A DNA stretch of 64,000 nucleotides from Spirochaetia bacterium UBA5763 (GCA_002418835.1 DIEX01000032.1:62001-126000), one strand, 5' to 3'. Positions 24,983 through 35,700 are shown, numbered from the stretch's first letter. A program made the numbers and translations. Notes: generated from the sequence alone by a model not told the origin.

Positions 24983-25618
24983 ATGTCTGAAAAAAAGAGA
25001 CCCATTATTGCTTTCACAAAATACAGCCCCTACATGGTAATTGACCTTGAAAAAATGGAGGACGCCAGGGGCAATCCTCTGACATTAAAACCTGTGACCA
25101 TGCTATGCAGATGCGGGAACTCAAAGAGTAAGCCATACTGTGACGGAACCCATTCATTAACAGGAATCAATAGTGATAAGGAACCTGACCGTGACCCTTA
25201 TAAATGGAAAGACTACAGAGGGGAGAATATTACTGTTCACTACAATCTCGGTGTATGCTCACATGACGGTACATGCATAAGAGAGCTCCCGTCGGTATTT
25301 AATGTCAATAAACGCCCATGGATTGCACCTGATAATTCTGACGCTGAAAAAATAATTGAAGTGATAAAAAAATGCCCATCCGGCGCGCTGAGCTATACAA
25401 TTGCAGGTGAAAAGCATGTTGATTACTACAAGGGTGAGCCGATGATTAAAATCGCCCGAAAAGGCCCCCTTGAACTTTACGGCGGAATTATTCTTAAAGA
25501 TGATCAGGGTACAGCACCTGAAACATACGATCACTACACTCTATGCAGATGCGGCTTTTCAAAGAACAAACCTTTCTGCGATGGCAAACACCTGAAAAAC
25601 AGGTTCTCCGATGCATAA
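24983..25618 (+). CDS. CDGSH iron-sulfur protein with central ferredoxin-like domain
   Basis: This 211-residue soluble protein has two CDGSH motifs: CRCGNSKSKPYCDGTH (Cys42, Cys44, Cys53, His57) and CRCGFSKNKPFCDGKH (Cys188, Cys190, Cys199, His203). Each should bind a 2Fe-2S cluster with one histidine ligand. Between them (about 78-135) is a divergent 4Fe-4S domain of the Fer4_19 type (CSHDGTC...KKCPSGAL). It is likely an electron carrier or cluster donor. Its last 8 bases overlap the start of ccmA, tying it to cytochrome c maturation; that link is contextual only. Confidence 0.85.
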   Translation: MSEKKRPIIAFTKYSPYMVIDLEKMEDARGNPLTLKPVTMLCRCGNSKSKPYCDGTHSLTGINSDKEPDRDPYKWKDYRGENITVHYNLGVCSHDGTCIRELPSVFNVNKRPWIAPDNSDAEKIIEVIKKCPSGALSYTIAGEKHVDYYKGEPMIKIARKGPLELYGGIILKDDQGTAPETYDHYTLCRCGFSKNKPFCDGKHLKNRFSDA

Positions 25619-26234
25619 AAACTATTCTCTATATATAAATAAAATTTCAAAGAGATTCGGAAAGCAGCTTCTTTTCCGCGATATCACTTTCAACGCTGAA
25701 ACAGGCGAATCGTTTTTTATCACAGGGCCCAACGGTTCAGGGAAATCAACCATGCTCCAGATAATCGCTGGGGTGCAGAAGAGCACAGAGGGTGAAATAA
25801 TTTTCTCCAGTGAAAAAAAAGAGATCCCTGCTGAAGAACGGTTCACTCACTTCGGCTTCGCGAGTCCGGCGGTTAATCCCTACGACATGCTGACAGCATC
25901 GGAGAATATCCGCTTCGCAGCATCAGGAGTGAATGGGGATCGAATTGATGAAATGCTTCACCTCTTCGGCCTCTACCCGCACAGGAGCAAACATGTGGGG
26001 CTCTACTCATCAGGGATGAAGCAGAGGCTCAGGCTTATTATTGCCATGATCGATTCGCCGGGGATTCTCCTTCTTGATGAACCCTCCAGCTACCTCGACT
26101 CATCAGGGAAGGATATCCTCTTTTCAGAAATTGAAAAGATCAGGGAAGAAACAATTATCATAATCGCCACAAATGAACATGAAGAAATAAAACTGTGCGG
26201 GAAGGGGATTGATATTGCAGAGCAGACTATTTAA
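25611..26234 (+). CDS. ccmA: heme exporter ABC ATPase CcmA
   Basis: This 207-residue ABC ATPase has Walker A GPNGSGKST, signature YSSGMKQR, Walker B ILLLDEPSS and a short C terminus, as CcmA proteins have. With CcmB and CcmC it releases holo-CcmE in System I cytochrome c maturation. The assignment rests mainly on its place before ccmB, ccmC, ccmD, ccmE and ccmF. It starts inside the end of the CDGSH gene. Confidence 0.88.
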   Translation: MHKNYSLYINKISKRFGKQLLFRDITFNAETGESFFITGPNGSGKSTMLQIIAGVQKSTEGEIIFSSEKKEIPAEERFTHFGFASPAVNPYDMLTASENIRFAASGVNGDRIDEMLHLFGLYPHRSKHVGLYSSGMKQRLRLIIAMIDSPGILLLDEPSSYLDSSGKDILFSEIEKIREETIIIIATNEHEEIKLCGKGIDIAEQTI

Positions 26235-26877
26235 AAATCTCAGGAAGGATTTCCTTATAGAATTCAGAAACAGGTCAGCTATGAATATAAGCTTCGCTTT
26301 CGCGGGGATCACAACACTCTCCGTAAGCCTGGCCTGCGGAGGGGCATCTCTCACACCGCAGATACATTCTGTACTCCTCTGGATCATAATCTTCTTCAGC
26401 GGAATGAGCGGGCTCTCACACATATTCATCAGGGAGGAGGAGGAGAGGACTTCACTGTTTCTCGCCCTGCACTCAGACGCGGAAAATATATATCTCTCTA
26501 AACTGATATTCAACATAATACTTTTTGCGTGTATTACTGCACTGGTGACGCCGCTCTACCTCTTCTTCATGCAGGTGATGCCGGTTTACAGATTATACTT
26601 TATCCTCACAGCTTCAGCAGGGAGCCTTGCAGTTGCTTCAATTACAACAATTCTCGGAGCAATGGTTGCAAAGGCTGAATCACGCGGTTCACTCTTTACT
26701 GTAATTTCATTTCCTGTGATGATCCCTGTGCTCTGGATCTCCATACAGCTTACTTCAGATTCATTAGAAGGGGGGTCCCCACCGGAACTGCGGAGCCTCC
26801 TTTTTTTACTTGCCTTTTCCGGAGTTATTATATCAGTTTCATATCTCACGTTTAAATTTATATGGACGGAACAGTAG
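26215..26877 (+). CDS. ccmB: cytochrome c maturation membrane protein CcmB
   Basis: This protein of about 220 residues has six hydrophobic segments and the CcmB-type regions LFKNLRKDFLIEFRNRSAMN and HIFIREEEERTSLFLAL. It is the membrane subunit paired with CcmA. No ATG is available at the start. A TTG at 26215 has AAGGGG about 7 bases upstream; a TTG at 26209 is an alternative. It overlaps ccmA by about 20 bases and its TAG abuts the ccmC ATG. Confidence 0.88.
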   Translation: MQSRLFKNLRKDFLIEFRNRSAMNISFAFAGITTLSVSLACGGASLTPQIHSVLLWIIIFFSGMSGLSHIFIREEEERTSLFLALHSDAENIYLSKLIFNIILFACITALVTPLYLFFMQVMPVYRLYFILTASAGSLAVASITTILGAMVAKAESRGSLFTVISFPVMIPVLWISIQLTSDSLEGGSPPELRSLLFLLAFSGVIISVSYLTFKFIWTEQ

Positions 26878-27543
26878 ATGCTGATATACAGACTCGTTTT
26901 CATTTTCATGCCTGTTGTAATCTACATGTCTTTCATGTGGGCGCCACCTGCGGCTATTCTCGGTGACGCAAGCAGGATACTCTACTTTCACGTGCCAGTT
27001 GCATGGGTTTCAGTTGCTGCTTTCATAGTCTCAGGGATTCAGTCGATCCTCTTTCTTGTTTCTGAAAACAAAAGAAGAGAGAGGGAGTACATGGCATACA
27101 ATTCCGCTGCCGCAGGGATGGTATTCACCATTCTAACTGTTATAACGGGATCAATCTGGGCAAAATTAAGCTGGGGGAGCTACTGGAACTGGGACCCTCG
27201 CGAAACATCAATTGTAGTGCTTATGCTCATATATATCGCATACCTGAGCCTCTACTCTTCATTAAAAGAACACCCAAACCGCGGTGGTATAAGTTCCGTG
27301 TATCTCATCATAGCAATGATTACAATGCCCTTTTTTATTTTCATTATACCGAGAATATATTCATCTCTCCATCCTGACACAATCATTAATCAGGAGGGGA
27401 AAATTCACCTTGAGGCAGCAATGAGGATAACTCTTTTTGCTTCGATTGTAACATTTACACTTCTCTACGGCTATATATATAGACTGATGAACCGTATTTC
27501 ACGCCTCGAAATCAAAGCGGAGGAAAAACATTATGACATCTAA
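26878..27543 (+). CDS. ccmC: heme delivery protein CcmC
   Basis: This 221-residue, six-helix protein has the tryptophan-rich heme-handling motif WGSYWNWDPRET and the flanking histidines in YFHVPVAW and SSLHPDT that coordinate heme. CcmC loads heme onto CcmE at the periplasmic face. The ATG follows the ccmB stop without any gap. Confidence 0.94.
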   Translation: MLIYRLVFIFMPVVIYMSFMWAPPAAILGDASRILYFHVPVAWVSVAAFIVSGIQSILFLVSENKRREREYMAYNSAAAGMVFTILTVITGSIWAKLSWGSYWNWDPRETSIVVLMLIYIAYLSLYSSLKEHPNRGGISSVYLIIAMITMPFFIFIIPRIYSSLHPDTIINQEGKIHLEAAMRITLFASIVTFTLLYGYIYRLMNRISRLEIKAEEKHYDI

Positions 27544-27658
27544 TCCACTCATGTCACTCATGGCAGTGGTTATGATTATATGGTTCGGGCTCGCATTATT
27601 TCTTTACAGGCTCGACAGAAAAGTTTCAAAGATAGAGGGGGAGATAAATGAACCGTAA
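27533..27658 (+). CDS. ccmD: CcmD-like small membrane protein
   Basis: This 41-residue frame starts in the last codons of ccmC and ends 11 bases inside ccmE. It has a short lead, one membrane helix (LMAVVMIIWFGLALFLY) and the charged segment RLDRKVSKIEGE, which is the standard CcmD plan. CcmD helps release holo-CcmE from the CcmABC complex. Its position between ccmC and ccmE supports the call. Confidence 0.85.
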   Translation: MTSNPLMSLMAVVMIIWFGLALFLYRLDRKVSKIEGEINEP

Positions 27659-28025
27659 AAAAATTATCGTATTTATCTCCGCGGTTGTTCTCCTCACTGT
27701 ATCAATAATTCTTATGAGCGACGATCTCTTTTCACCTTACGTTTCATTCTCTTACGCTGAAGCGCACCCAGGAAAATATGTGCAGGTAATAGGGAAAAGA
27801 GGGAAGGGTGACGAAGTTAAACATGATGAAAAAGGTTTCTCCTTTTCAATGACTGAAGATTCAGGCGCGAAACTTAATGTATATCACTCAGGAGTGAAGC
27901 CCCTTAATTTTGAGCATACAGAACAGGTTGTTGTTTTGGGTAAATTCTCAAAGGATAATTCGACCTTTATTGCTGACAAGGTGCTCGTGAAGTGCCCTTC
28001 AAAATATGAAAAGGAGAGCAGATAA
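27648..28025 (+). CDS. ccmE: heme chaperone CcmE, CxxxY variant
   Basis: This 125-residue protein has an N-terminal membrane anchor (about 5-23) and an OB-fold periplasmic domain (about 35-113). The heme-binding motif, usually HxxxY, reads CPSKY, so Cys116 replaces the histidine and Tyr120 is kept. CxxxY-type CcmE proteins are known in some sulfate reducers and archaea and bind heme differently. It carries heme from CcmC to CcmF. It overlaps ccmD and precedes ccmF by 1 base. Confidence 0.92.
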   Translation: MNRKKIIVFISAVVLLTVSIILMSDDLFSPYVSFSYAEAHPGKYVQVIGKRGKGDEVKHDEKGFSFSMTEDSGAKLNVYHSGVKPLNFEHTEQVVVLGKFSKDNSTFIADKVLVKCPSKYEKESR

Positions 28026-28026
28026 C

Positions 28027-30180
28027 ATGAACACAGGCTCAATACTCCTCATAGCATCACTTATGCTTTCAATTGCAGCTCTATTCTTTCTTTTTAAAAG
28101 CAGAGAAGGAAAGGAGATGCAGATTATTTCAGCTCAAAGAATATTCTATGTTACAGGTTTGCTTCTATTCTTTGCGGTACTTCTTTTATTCAGCTCCTTT
28201 CTTAATAATGAGTTTCAATATGCCTATGTATATAATAACAGCGATAGAGGGATGCCCCTCATCTATAAAATCGCGGCGCTCTGGGCCGGGAACGAAGGGA
28301 GCTTCCTTACCTGGCTCTTTATACTCAATATTTGCGGTCAGCTTATAATATGGAAAAAGGATAAATTTGAAACACCTGTACTGGGATCAATTATTCTTGT
28401 TCAGATTTTCATTCTTGCAATACTCCTTGTGAAGAATCCTTTCACTTATGTATGGAACTACTTTCCCGGAGAAATGCAGCCTGGAGAGATTCCCGGTGAC
28501 GGCAGCGGAATGAACCCGCTCCTCCTTGATCCATGGATGGTGGCTCACCCCCCTGTGCTCTTTCTCGGTTATGCTTCATCAACAGTAATCTTCGGATATG
28601 CCATTGCGGCACTGCTGAACAGGGAGTATGATGAATGGATAAAACCCGCATACCAGTGGCTTCTTTTCAGCACACTGACACTGGGTATAGGCATATTCAT
28701 GGGTGGCTACTGGGCATATAAAGTTCTCGGCTGGGGGGGCTATTGGGGATGGGACCCTGTTGAGAACTCATCACTTATACCCTGGTTTATCTCTGTTGCA
28801 CTTCTGCATGGTATAATTTTACAGAAAAGAAAATCAATGCTGAAAAAGGGAAACCTTGCAATGGCTCTTGGTTACTTCCTGCTTGTCATATACAGCACGT
28901 TCCTCACAAGGAGCGGTGTACTTTCAGACTTTTCCGTGCATTCCTTCGGGAAGTCAGAAGTTACCATTTACCTTGCTGCTGGTATTGCTGTTTTTCTCGG
29001 TATATCAGTATACCTCTTCTTTAAAAGATTTAACGAAATTAAAAGCAGTGAACCAGATGCAGGTTTTTTTACTTTTGAAACAGTGCTTATTTACGGGATA
29101 ATAACTCTTTCTATTTATGCTTTAATAATATTCATAGGGACATCTCTCCCTCTCTTCTCATCCTTTATGGAAAATCCGATCTCAGTTACAGAGAAGTTCT
29201 ATAACAATATATCGATCCCCTTCGGAGTTATGATACTCGGTTTTATAACTGCATTTGTAATGATAATCGGTAAATTTGAAAAGATGGAGTTAACACTATG
29301 TGCGGGAATTGCTGTATTTGCAGCAATTATAAGCAATATATTCTTCCCTTTTAATGCTCTTGCATATATTTTTTCCTTTGTTTCATTTTTCCTCATTTCA
29401 CTTATAGTTTTTCATTTCTACAGAAGCAGAAAAACATGGCTCTTCCCCTCGGGACTGGCTCACTTGGGGATCGCTGTTTTCGTTATAGGAGTTATGATCT
29501 CAGGGATGCATTCATGGACCGAGCAGAAAAAAGTTTCAGTTGGAGAGACAATCACATCCGGCCCTGTGAGCATTACCCTCAAGGGGTTCACTGATGCAGA
29601 GAAATCAACAGTTGATACTGTAATCAAAAAAGATTTCCGCACAGCCGATGCTTCAATGTACTACTACATCGACAGCAAAACTCAGTCCCTTTACAGGGAA
29701 CCCTATATTATGACCGGAATTGCGGGGGACATATATATAACACCGCAACAGTACAACTTTTCCGCCATTAATTACAGCACAGCCCTTCTGCACGAAAAAG
29801 AGGAGAAAGTGGTAAGCGGCCTCAACTTAAAATTCAACGGCTTCATCACTAATAACATGGGCGCACAGGGCATGGAGATCCGTGCGGATATACTTATTGA
29901 CGGAATGAAATATTTCCCCTCAGTGCGATTCAGCAATGGCGAGACCGAACAGATTACACAGACAGTTCAGGGGAGCCGTACATTAAGGATTGAAGGTATC
30001 GACGCAACCCACAAGGCGGTTAAAATTTTTCTTTCACCAACACCCGGAACAGTTATTCCTCCGGACTTTGCTGTTTTCGATATATCCATGAAAAGATTCA
30101 TCTGGGTTGTGTGGCTCGGTACACTTCTGATTTCAGCAGGGTTGACTGTTGCAATGGTGAGGGCATTTAAAAAAGACTGA
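28027..30180 (+). CDS. ccmF: cytochrome c heme lyase subunit CcmF
   Basis: This 717-residue multi-pass protein has the WWD motif WGGYWGWDPVENSSLIPW, the conserved AHPPVLFLGY segment and a periplasmic C-terminal domain (about 500-690) before a last helix. CcmF attaches heme to apocytochrome c. The ATG at 28027, preceded by AGGAGA, is preferred; a frame open to 28006 would overlap ccmE. No ccmG or ccmH follows, so the thioredoxin and CXXCH-handling parts must lie elsewhere or be replaced. Confidence 0.93.
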   Translation: MNTGSILLIASLMLSIAALFFLFKSREGKEMQIISAQRIFYVTGLLLFFAVLLLFSSFLNNEFQYAYVYNNSDRGMPLIYKIAALWAGNEGSFLTWLFILNICGQLIIWKKDKFETPVLGSIILVQIFILAILLVKNPFTYVWNYFPGEMQPGEIPGDGSGMNPLLLDPWMVAHPPVLFLGYASSTVIFGYAIAALLNREYDEWIKPAYQWLLFSTLTLGIGIFMGGYWAYKVLGWGGYWGWDPVENSSLIPWFISVALLHGIILQKRKSMLKKGNLAMALGYFLLVIYSTFLTRSGVLSDFSVHSFGKSEVTIYLAAGIAVFLGISVYLFFKRFNEIKSSEPDAGFFTFETVLIYGIITLSIYALIIFIGTSLPLFSSFMENPISVTEKFYNNISIPFGVMILGFITAFVMIIGKFEKMELTLCAGIAVFAAIISNIFFPFNALAYIFSFVSFFLISLIVFHFYRSRKTWLFPSGLAHLGIAVFVIGVMISGMHSWTEQKKVSVGETITSGPVSITLKGFTDAEKSTVDTVIKKDFRTADASMYYYIDSKTQSLYREPYIMTGIAGDIYITPQQYNFSAINYSTALLHEKEEKVVSGLNLKFNGFITNNMGAQGMEIRADILIDGMKYFPSVRFSNGETEQITQTVQGSRTLRIEGIDATHKAVKIFLSPTPGTVIPPDFAVFDISMKRFIWVVWLGTLLISAGLTVAMVRAFKKD

Positions 30181-30295
30181 TGAAACAGGGGTTATTGAAA
30201 AGACTGAAAGGGAGTGCAGCAATCTGACTAAGCTTTAATAATTTATAATACTGATTATCAGGTTTATTCACTGTCACTCCCGGCAATAATAAAAT

Positions 30296-30874
30296 TTATT
30301 GTTTATGACTATCTTTTTCTAATTTAAGCAGCTTCTCCTTAATCTCAACTCCCCCTGAAAAATTCCCCATGGACCCGTCACTCTTAACCACCCTGTGACA
30401 GGGGACAATCACAGGGAACCTGTTCTTTGCCATGGTATTCCCTATAAAACGGGCACCCTGCGGTATTCCGCTTTTTGCGGCAAGATCTCCGTATGAAATT
30501 TTTTCACCTTCAGCAACTTTAATAAGCTCCATGTATACATTAACTTCCTTCTCTGTATACCCCTCCATATCAAGAACGATGCTTGCTAAAGCGGCTGGAC
30601 CTTTTTTCGCCATTATATTCTTAAAATTATGCCTGAAGAGTATTGAATAATTGCCGGTGCTTTCGCCGTTGAAACAGGCTTCAAGGTATTGCAGCATTAT
30701 TTTAAGAGGAGCAGATAAAGGGGGAGTTTTGGAAGGCCTGAAATTTTCCCCTTTATAAAAATCTATCTCTTTCAGAAACAGATCATCTGAAACAAGCCTG
30801 AGCTTTATCCCTTCGAATTCGCAGAAGTATTCAAAAAACAAATCTCCCGGAAAACTGAATTCACTTCTTTTCAT
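30296..30874 (-). CDS. ogt: methylated-DNA--protein-cysteine methyltransferase
   Basis: This 192-residue protein has the active-site motif VPCHRV with acceptor Cys159, the preceding helix-turn-helix (ISYGDLAAKSGIPQGARFIGNTM), and an N-terminal ribonuclease-like domain. It repairs O6-alkylguanine in DNA by a suicide transfer to its own cysteine. The ATG lies in the end of ribF (14-base overlap), so both are cotranscribed. Confidence 0.93.
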   Translation of the reverse strand: MKRSEFSFPGDLFFEYFCEFEGIKLRLVSDDLFLKEIDFYKGENFRPSKTPPLSAPLKIMLQYLEACFNGESTGNYSILFRHNFKNIMAKKGPAALASIVLDMEGYTEKEVNVYMELIKVAEGEKISYGDLAAKSGIPQGARFIGNTMAKNRFPVIVPCHRVVKSDGSMGNFSGGVEIKEKLLKLEKDSHKQ

Positions 30875-31811
30875 CCAGAATCTTCCGAATCAGAGATTCA
30901 TCATTTTTAAGCTGTGCAATAAGCTCCTGTGCAGAGGGGAATTTTTTTTCATCTCTTATGCGGTCATAAAATTCCACGGTCAGATACTCTCCGTAAAGAT
31001 CCGCGCTGAAATCAAAAATATTCACTTCGATAAATTTTTCAGTTACTTCTGTCCCGTTAAATGTGGGGTTAAGGCCGATATTAAGCATCCCCCCTTTTAT
31101 CTCACCTGAAGGGAGTGTAACCCTTACAGCATAAACACCCCCTGAGGGTATTATCTTATCAGGATTATCAGTAAGAATATTCGCGGTGGGGAAGCCCAGC
31201 TTTTTACCCCCGCGTCCGGCGCCGTTAACAACTTTTCCTGAAAGAGTATATCTCCTGCCGAGAAGTTTCTCCACCTTATCCATATTGCCGTTGTCTATTT
31301 CACTTCGAAGCAGAGTGGAGGAGATTATTTCGCTGCCGCAGGATTCCTCTCCAATCTGGGTTATCTCAACTCCTGTCTGCTGAGAAAGGTTCAGGAGAAA
31401 ATCGATATTCCCCTCCCTGTTTTTCCCGAAAGCGTGATCATATCCGATTACAATTTCCCGTGCCTTAAGACGCTCAACAAGAAGCCCGTTGTAAAACTGA
31501 TCAGCAGTGAGCTGCGAAAGCTCTCTTGTAAAATCAAGCATCACAATATTAGTCACACCCAGTTCATAAAGAGCCTTCTGTTTCTCCTCAACGGTTGTAA
31601 TCACCCTGCATACAGAACCGGGATGAATAACTGTCCTTGGATGATTTCTGAATGTTATGACAAAGGGCTCCCCGTTATGCTCGCGGCTCTTATGCAGAAG
31701 AGTTTCAATAATCTTCCTGTGTCCGGTATGTACACCGTCAAAATTTCCGATGGTGACAACAGGATTTTTAAACTGACCTGTATTTTGAGGTATTTCTGTA
31801 TATATTTTCAT
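30861..31811 (-). CDS. ribF: bifunctional riboflavin kinase / FAD synthetase
   Basis: This 316-residue enzyme has an N-terminal adenylyltransferase domain (VTIGNFDGVHTGHRKII; about 15-185) and a C-terminal flavokinase domain (GRGGKKLGFPTANI, SGGVYAVRV; about 190-305). It converts riboflavin to FMN and FAD in the cytoplasm. Length and domain order are normal for RibF. ogt overlaps its 3' end. Confidence 0.95.
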   Translation of the reverse strand: MKIYTEIPQNTGQFKNPVVTIGNFDGVHTGHRKIIETLLHKSREHNGEPFVITFRNHPRTVIHPGSVCRVITTVEEKQKALYELGVTNIVMLDFTRELSQLTADQFYNGLLVERLKAREIVIGYDHAFGKNREGNIDFLLNLSQQTGVEITQIGEESCGSEIISSTLLRSEIDNGNMDKVEKLLGRRYTLSGKVVNGAGRGGKKLGFPTANILTDNPDKIIPSGGVYAVRVTLPSGEIKGGMLNIGLNPTFNGTEVTEKFIEVNIFDFSADLYGEYLTVEFYDRIRDEKKFPSAQELIAQLKNDESLIRKILDEKK

Positions 31812-31922
31812 AGAAATCTTTATCTTTTATAGTTTATGTTCATTTGATTTACGCCCCTGTCCTTTTCAACGTTTTTTTATTTTTATTTACTTTTTGATGG
31901 AGAGGTTTTAACAATATAATTT

Positions 31923-32780
31923 ATGAAGCTATTAACCCTGACATCTGCTGTGATTATTCTTATTATGCTGCTCCCGTTTTTAACACCGGATGGCATCTGC
32001 GTGGATAAAACTGATATCATCGAAGAGAATGAATCTCACCCAAAATATAAGATCTATCCTGAAAACGATATTCTTTTCTGTTCAGGTGATGACATCGCAG
32101 GAACAGAAAACAACAGGGCAGCGAAACTTATGCTTGAAGGTAAGTGGAGCGAAGCCGGTGAAATACTTGAAAACGGACTCCTGCACGCGCCGCTTTTTTA
32201 TCCCTACAGGTACAACATAGGGATTTGCTATCTCTACCTCAATAAGCTGGATATATCGAGGATGCATTTCACAAAAGCGATTCAGCTTGTGCCGGAATAT
32301 TACAGGACTTATCTACAGCTGGGCTATATTAACGGCAGATGGAATAAACAGAGTGAGGCCCTTGACTACTTCAGAAAAGCTCTTAAGCTTCATCCTCGCG
32401 ATCTTAATACATATATCCTCATGGGGGATATTTATTTTAACAGGAAACAGCTTTCAACCGCAAAAAAATACTATGAGGCAGCACTTGAACTTAATAATGT
32501 ATTTCCAAACGGCCTGCTGGGGCTTGCAAAGATTCATTTTATAAATGAAGAGTATGTTAAAACCATTGTTCTTCTGAAATCTGTAAATCTTTCAGGGGAT
32601 TACGATAAAGCTCTTCACTACTACTATGCGGAATCAGCTTTTAAAACCGGTGATTATAATACTGCTGCAAGAGAATATGAAAATCTTCTGAAATTTACGA
32701 CAGACCGGTTTTTCCTCATAAATTCAGTTCTTCTCATTAAACACAAACTTGAACTTTCACGGCGTTTTACAGAAAGGTAG
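31923..32780 (+). CDS. secreted TPR protein
   Basis: This 285-residue protein has an N-terminal signal sequence (MKLLTLTSAVIILIMLLPFL) and about five tetratricopeptide repeats from residue 60 on (for example YRYNIGICYLYLNKLDISRMHFTKA and NTYILMGDIYFNRKQLSTAKKYYEAAL). It is a probable periplasmic scaffold without an enzymatic domain. The start has no close Shine-Dalgarno. It is convergent with the HEAT-repeat gene, 19 bases away. Confidence 0.8.
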   Translation: MKLLTLTSAVIILIMLLPFLTPDGICVDKTDIIEENESHPKYKIYPENDILFCSGDDIAGTENNRAAKLMLEGKWSEAGEILENGLLHAPLFYPYRYNIGICYLYLNKLDISRMHFTKAIQLVPEYYRTYLQLGYINGRWNKQSEALDYFRKALKLHPRDLNTYILMGDIYFNRKQLSTAKKYYEAALELNNVFPNGLLGLAKIHFINEEYVKTIVLLKSVNLSGDYDKALHYYYAESAFKTGDYNTAAREYENLLKFTTDRFFLINSVLLIKHKLELSRRFTER

Positions 32781-32799
32781 GCTGCTTACCTGTAACGTC

Positions 32800-35700
32800 T
32801 TACTTAATCTGAAGTTTTGATATCTCCACCCTGTAGAGATTATATACATTAAGGAGCATCTGCCTGACGCTTCTGTTCAGTTCACGATCTGTAGACCTCC
32901 GGTTCATGTAGGCCTCAATCTCGTCAATCATCCCTTTCATCTTGATCCCGACATTTTCAAGCTCACCTGCAATTGCGATAGATGTGGTTGACCTGTTCCC
33001 TGTGCTGAGCATCTTCACCTGTGCGTCAATCTGCGCTTTTACCTCCTTCTGCTTTGCAATCTCCTCCTCTTTTGCCTTCAGCATTGCAAGGGAGATCTTT
33101 CTGAAATTCAGAGGGGTGACAAATTCATGATGGAGCCTGTCTGAAAGCTCATTGGAATAGAGAAGTTCAGGAATTGATGTGGAGTAATAACCCTCCCTTA
33201 AAACCTCTTCTGTCCTGTTGTCAAGAATAAGGTTGTTTGAAAGAGGCATGCTTAAATTGCTGTTTATGATTAACTTAACAGGTTCCACCACCTCATCCCC
33301 GTAAACTGTAAAGTTATCTGTCATAACTAAAATTCTTCCGGATATCCTCCTGTCAAAGGGAACAGACTGATTAAAAGCTTCAATATTACTGATAACTGCT
33401 GAGCCAGCCATAACTGCCCTTTCAGACTCATTGAAAACTGCCGCAACATAATGGCTGTCCTTGTGGGAGATAATACCTGAATTTTCACCAATTGCAGGGA
33501 GAATCAGCAAATCAATTGTCATATATAATTCAATAAGCTGGAAGAAATTCAGTTCAGCAGAAATGGCACTGAAATTTTCAATCCCTGCTAATAAAATCGA
33601 GCACTGTTTCTTTTCTGCGGATACTGTTACAGCTTCTTTCTGCTGTATACCTATCCCCTGAGGTATTTCAAATTTTCTGAACATGTTAATTATAAAAGTC
33701 TCAAGCTCCTTCAGGTCCTCCTGCGGAAGCTTTTCAAGCACATTTATAATATCCATGCTGATGCCGAACTCCTCTCTGAGAAGGGATACAAGGAAAAAAT
33801 AAAAGTCCGGAGTCCTGATATCCCTGAGTATTGAAAGAATCTCCCGCTGTATCCCTTTATTTTTTATTATGAGCATCTCACGGATAGACCTGAAGGCATC
33901 CTTGTTCCCCAGCCTGATTAAAATCATACATGAAAAAATCCTTACCTTTATCCCCGGATCTTTCAGGTATTCCTGCACCATCTTTGCCAGAGACTGTTTG
34001 TTGTAATCACCCCTGAAGGCCATTACCGAAGCAATAGCCTTAACAATACTCTCCTTCAATTTCTGATCCTGAAATTTATGAAACAGATCATTTAGATACT
34101 CTATATCCTCTGTAAAAGCGCAGTGGCCGATACCTGTTATTGCTGTCTGTTTAATTGCCGAATCCGGATTCTTTTCTATAATATCCTTAAAAATTGCCAC
34201 TGCGTTGATATTTGACTTAATATCCTGCCCTGCAAGTATTGATGTAATTCCGGCTGTTATTCCGTTCTCCGATGTTACATTCTGTTTAAGGAACTCAACA
34301 AGTATGTTAATGAGCCTCTTCTCTGTAAAAAGCGGGAGCAGCTGTACCGCAAGGTCCTGCTCTTCAGGGCTCCCTGCTGTGAGCATTATCTCAACTTCGC
34401 TCAACATATATGAATAATTCATTCTGCAGAGCGCATTAACCGCAGCTTCAAAGATCTCTTTATCAGGATACTTCTTCAGGTAGTTATATATAAAAACAAG
34501 AGACTTGGCAGCGCCCTCAATTTTAAGGGAGCTGATTATATTGCAGAGCCTTACAATCCTGGACTGAAGGTATCTCTTCTCAAAATTAACGGAGTCTATC
34601 CGTGCAGCGCTGTTCTCCTGGGAAACCCTGTCCTCATCAAGCATCAGGTCAAGCAGCTGTGAAACAGATCCCTTCTCTTCTTCTTTAACGAAGAAAACCC
34701 AGTCTGACATTATATCGATCATATCCCGGACCCGGGTTTTGCCCTCAGAGGTAAAGGCTGTCACCAGTCTTCTCTTATGCTCAGGGTCAAGATTTCTCAG
34801 TATATACTGCCGCACATTTCTGAAGCTTTCAGGGAAGGCATGTTCAACAACATCGGGGATCATAAACTCCCGCCTGTAATTCTCAAAAAAAGTTTCGAGA
34901 GTGGATGTTATATTTCCATACTGCTTGTCTCTGAAAAGAATATCAGATCTGGTAACGGATCTCTCAGTAAAATATTTTGTAAAAATTTTCACAATGAGAT
35001 CATTATACCTGTCGCTCTCCACACTCATTGATATAAGGCTTCTGAATATCTTTTCAGGGCTTCTCAGGTAAATTATATTGCTGTAAAGTGAATAGAGAGT
35101 GTTTTTAATCAGTTCAGGGGTTTTTGATTCAAGAGCCTTCATTATATAAATGACCGACTCCCTGTGGTTGCAGGAAAGCATGGCGTTAAGAAAAGCAATC
35201 TTTGTATCAACGGAAAAATCCTCAAATCTTGCTGTCATCTTTCCAATGAGAACCTTTATCTGAAGAAGCAGTTCATCTTCAGGTGTAAGGTTTTTCGGAG
35301 GGGTCCATTCCGGAGAGGAGTAATCCTCCTCATCTTCAACATCCAGCTTCAGGGCGAGATTAAAGTTATATATTGATGAAAAAACATAGTATGAGATTTT
35401 GTCATTATTTCTTTTTAGAAGATCCTTAAAAACCGAAATATTATTAAAAACCGATAATGTATTTATCGCGCCTGCAAGAAAAAGATCGGGAGGGTTCTGC
35501 TCATTTATGACAGTGAGTAAAAACTGCTGAAGCTCGCTGCTCTCTGCACCGTTCTGTTTCAAAGCATAAAATGCGGTTTTTATCAGATATTCTTTATCCT
35601 TCTTTTCCCTGTTCTTTTCGATCAGATTAATAACAGCGGTCAGTATTTTTTCATCTTTAAATTCTGAAAAAAACCTGAGGATTATTATCTTCTCGTCATC

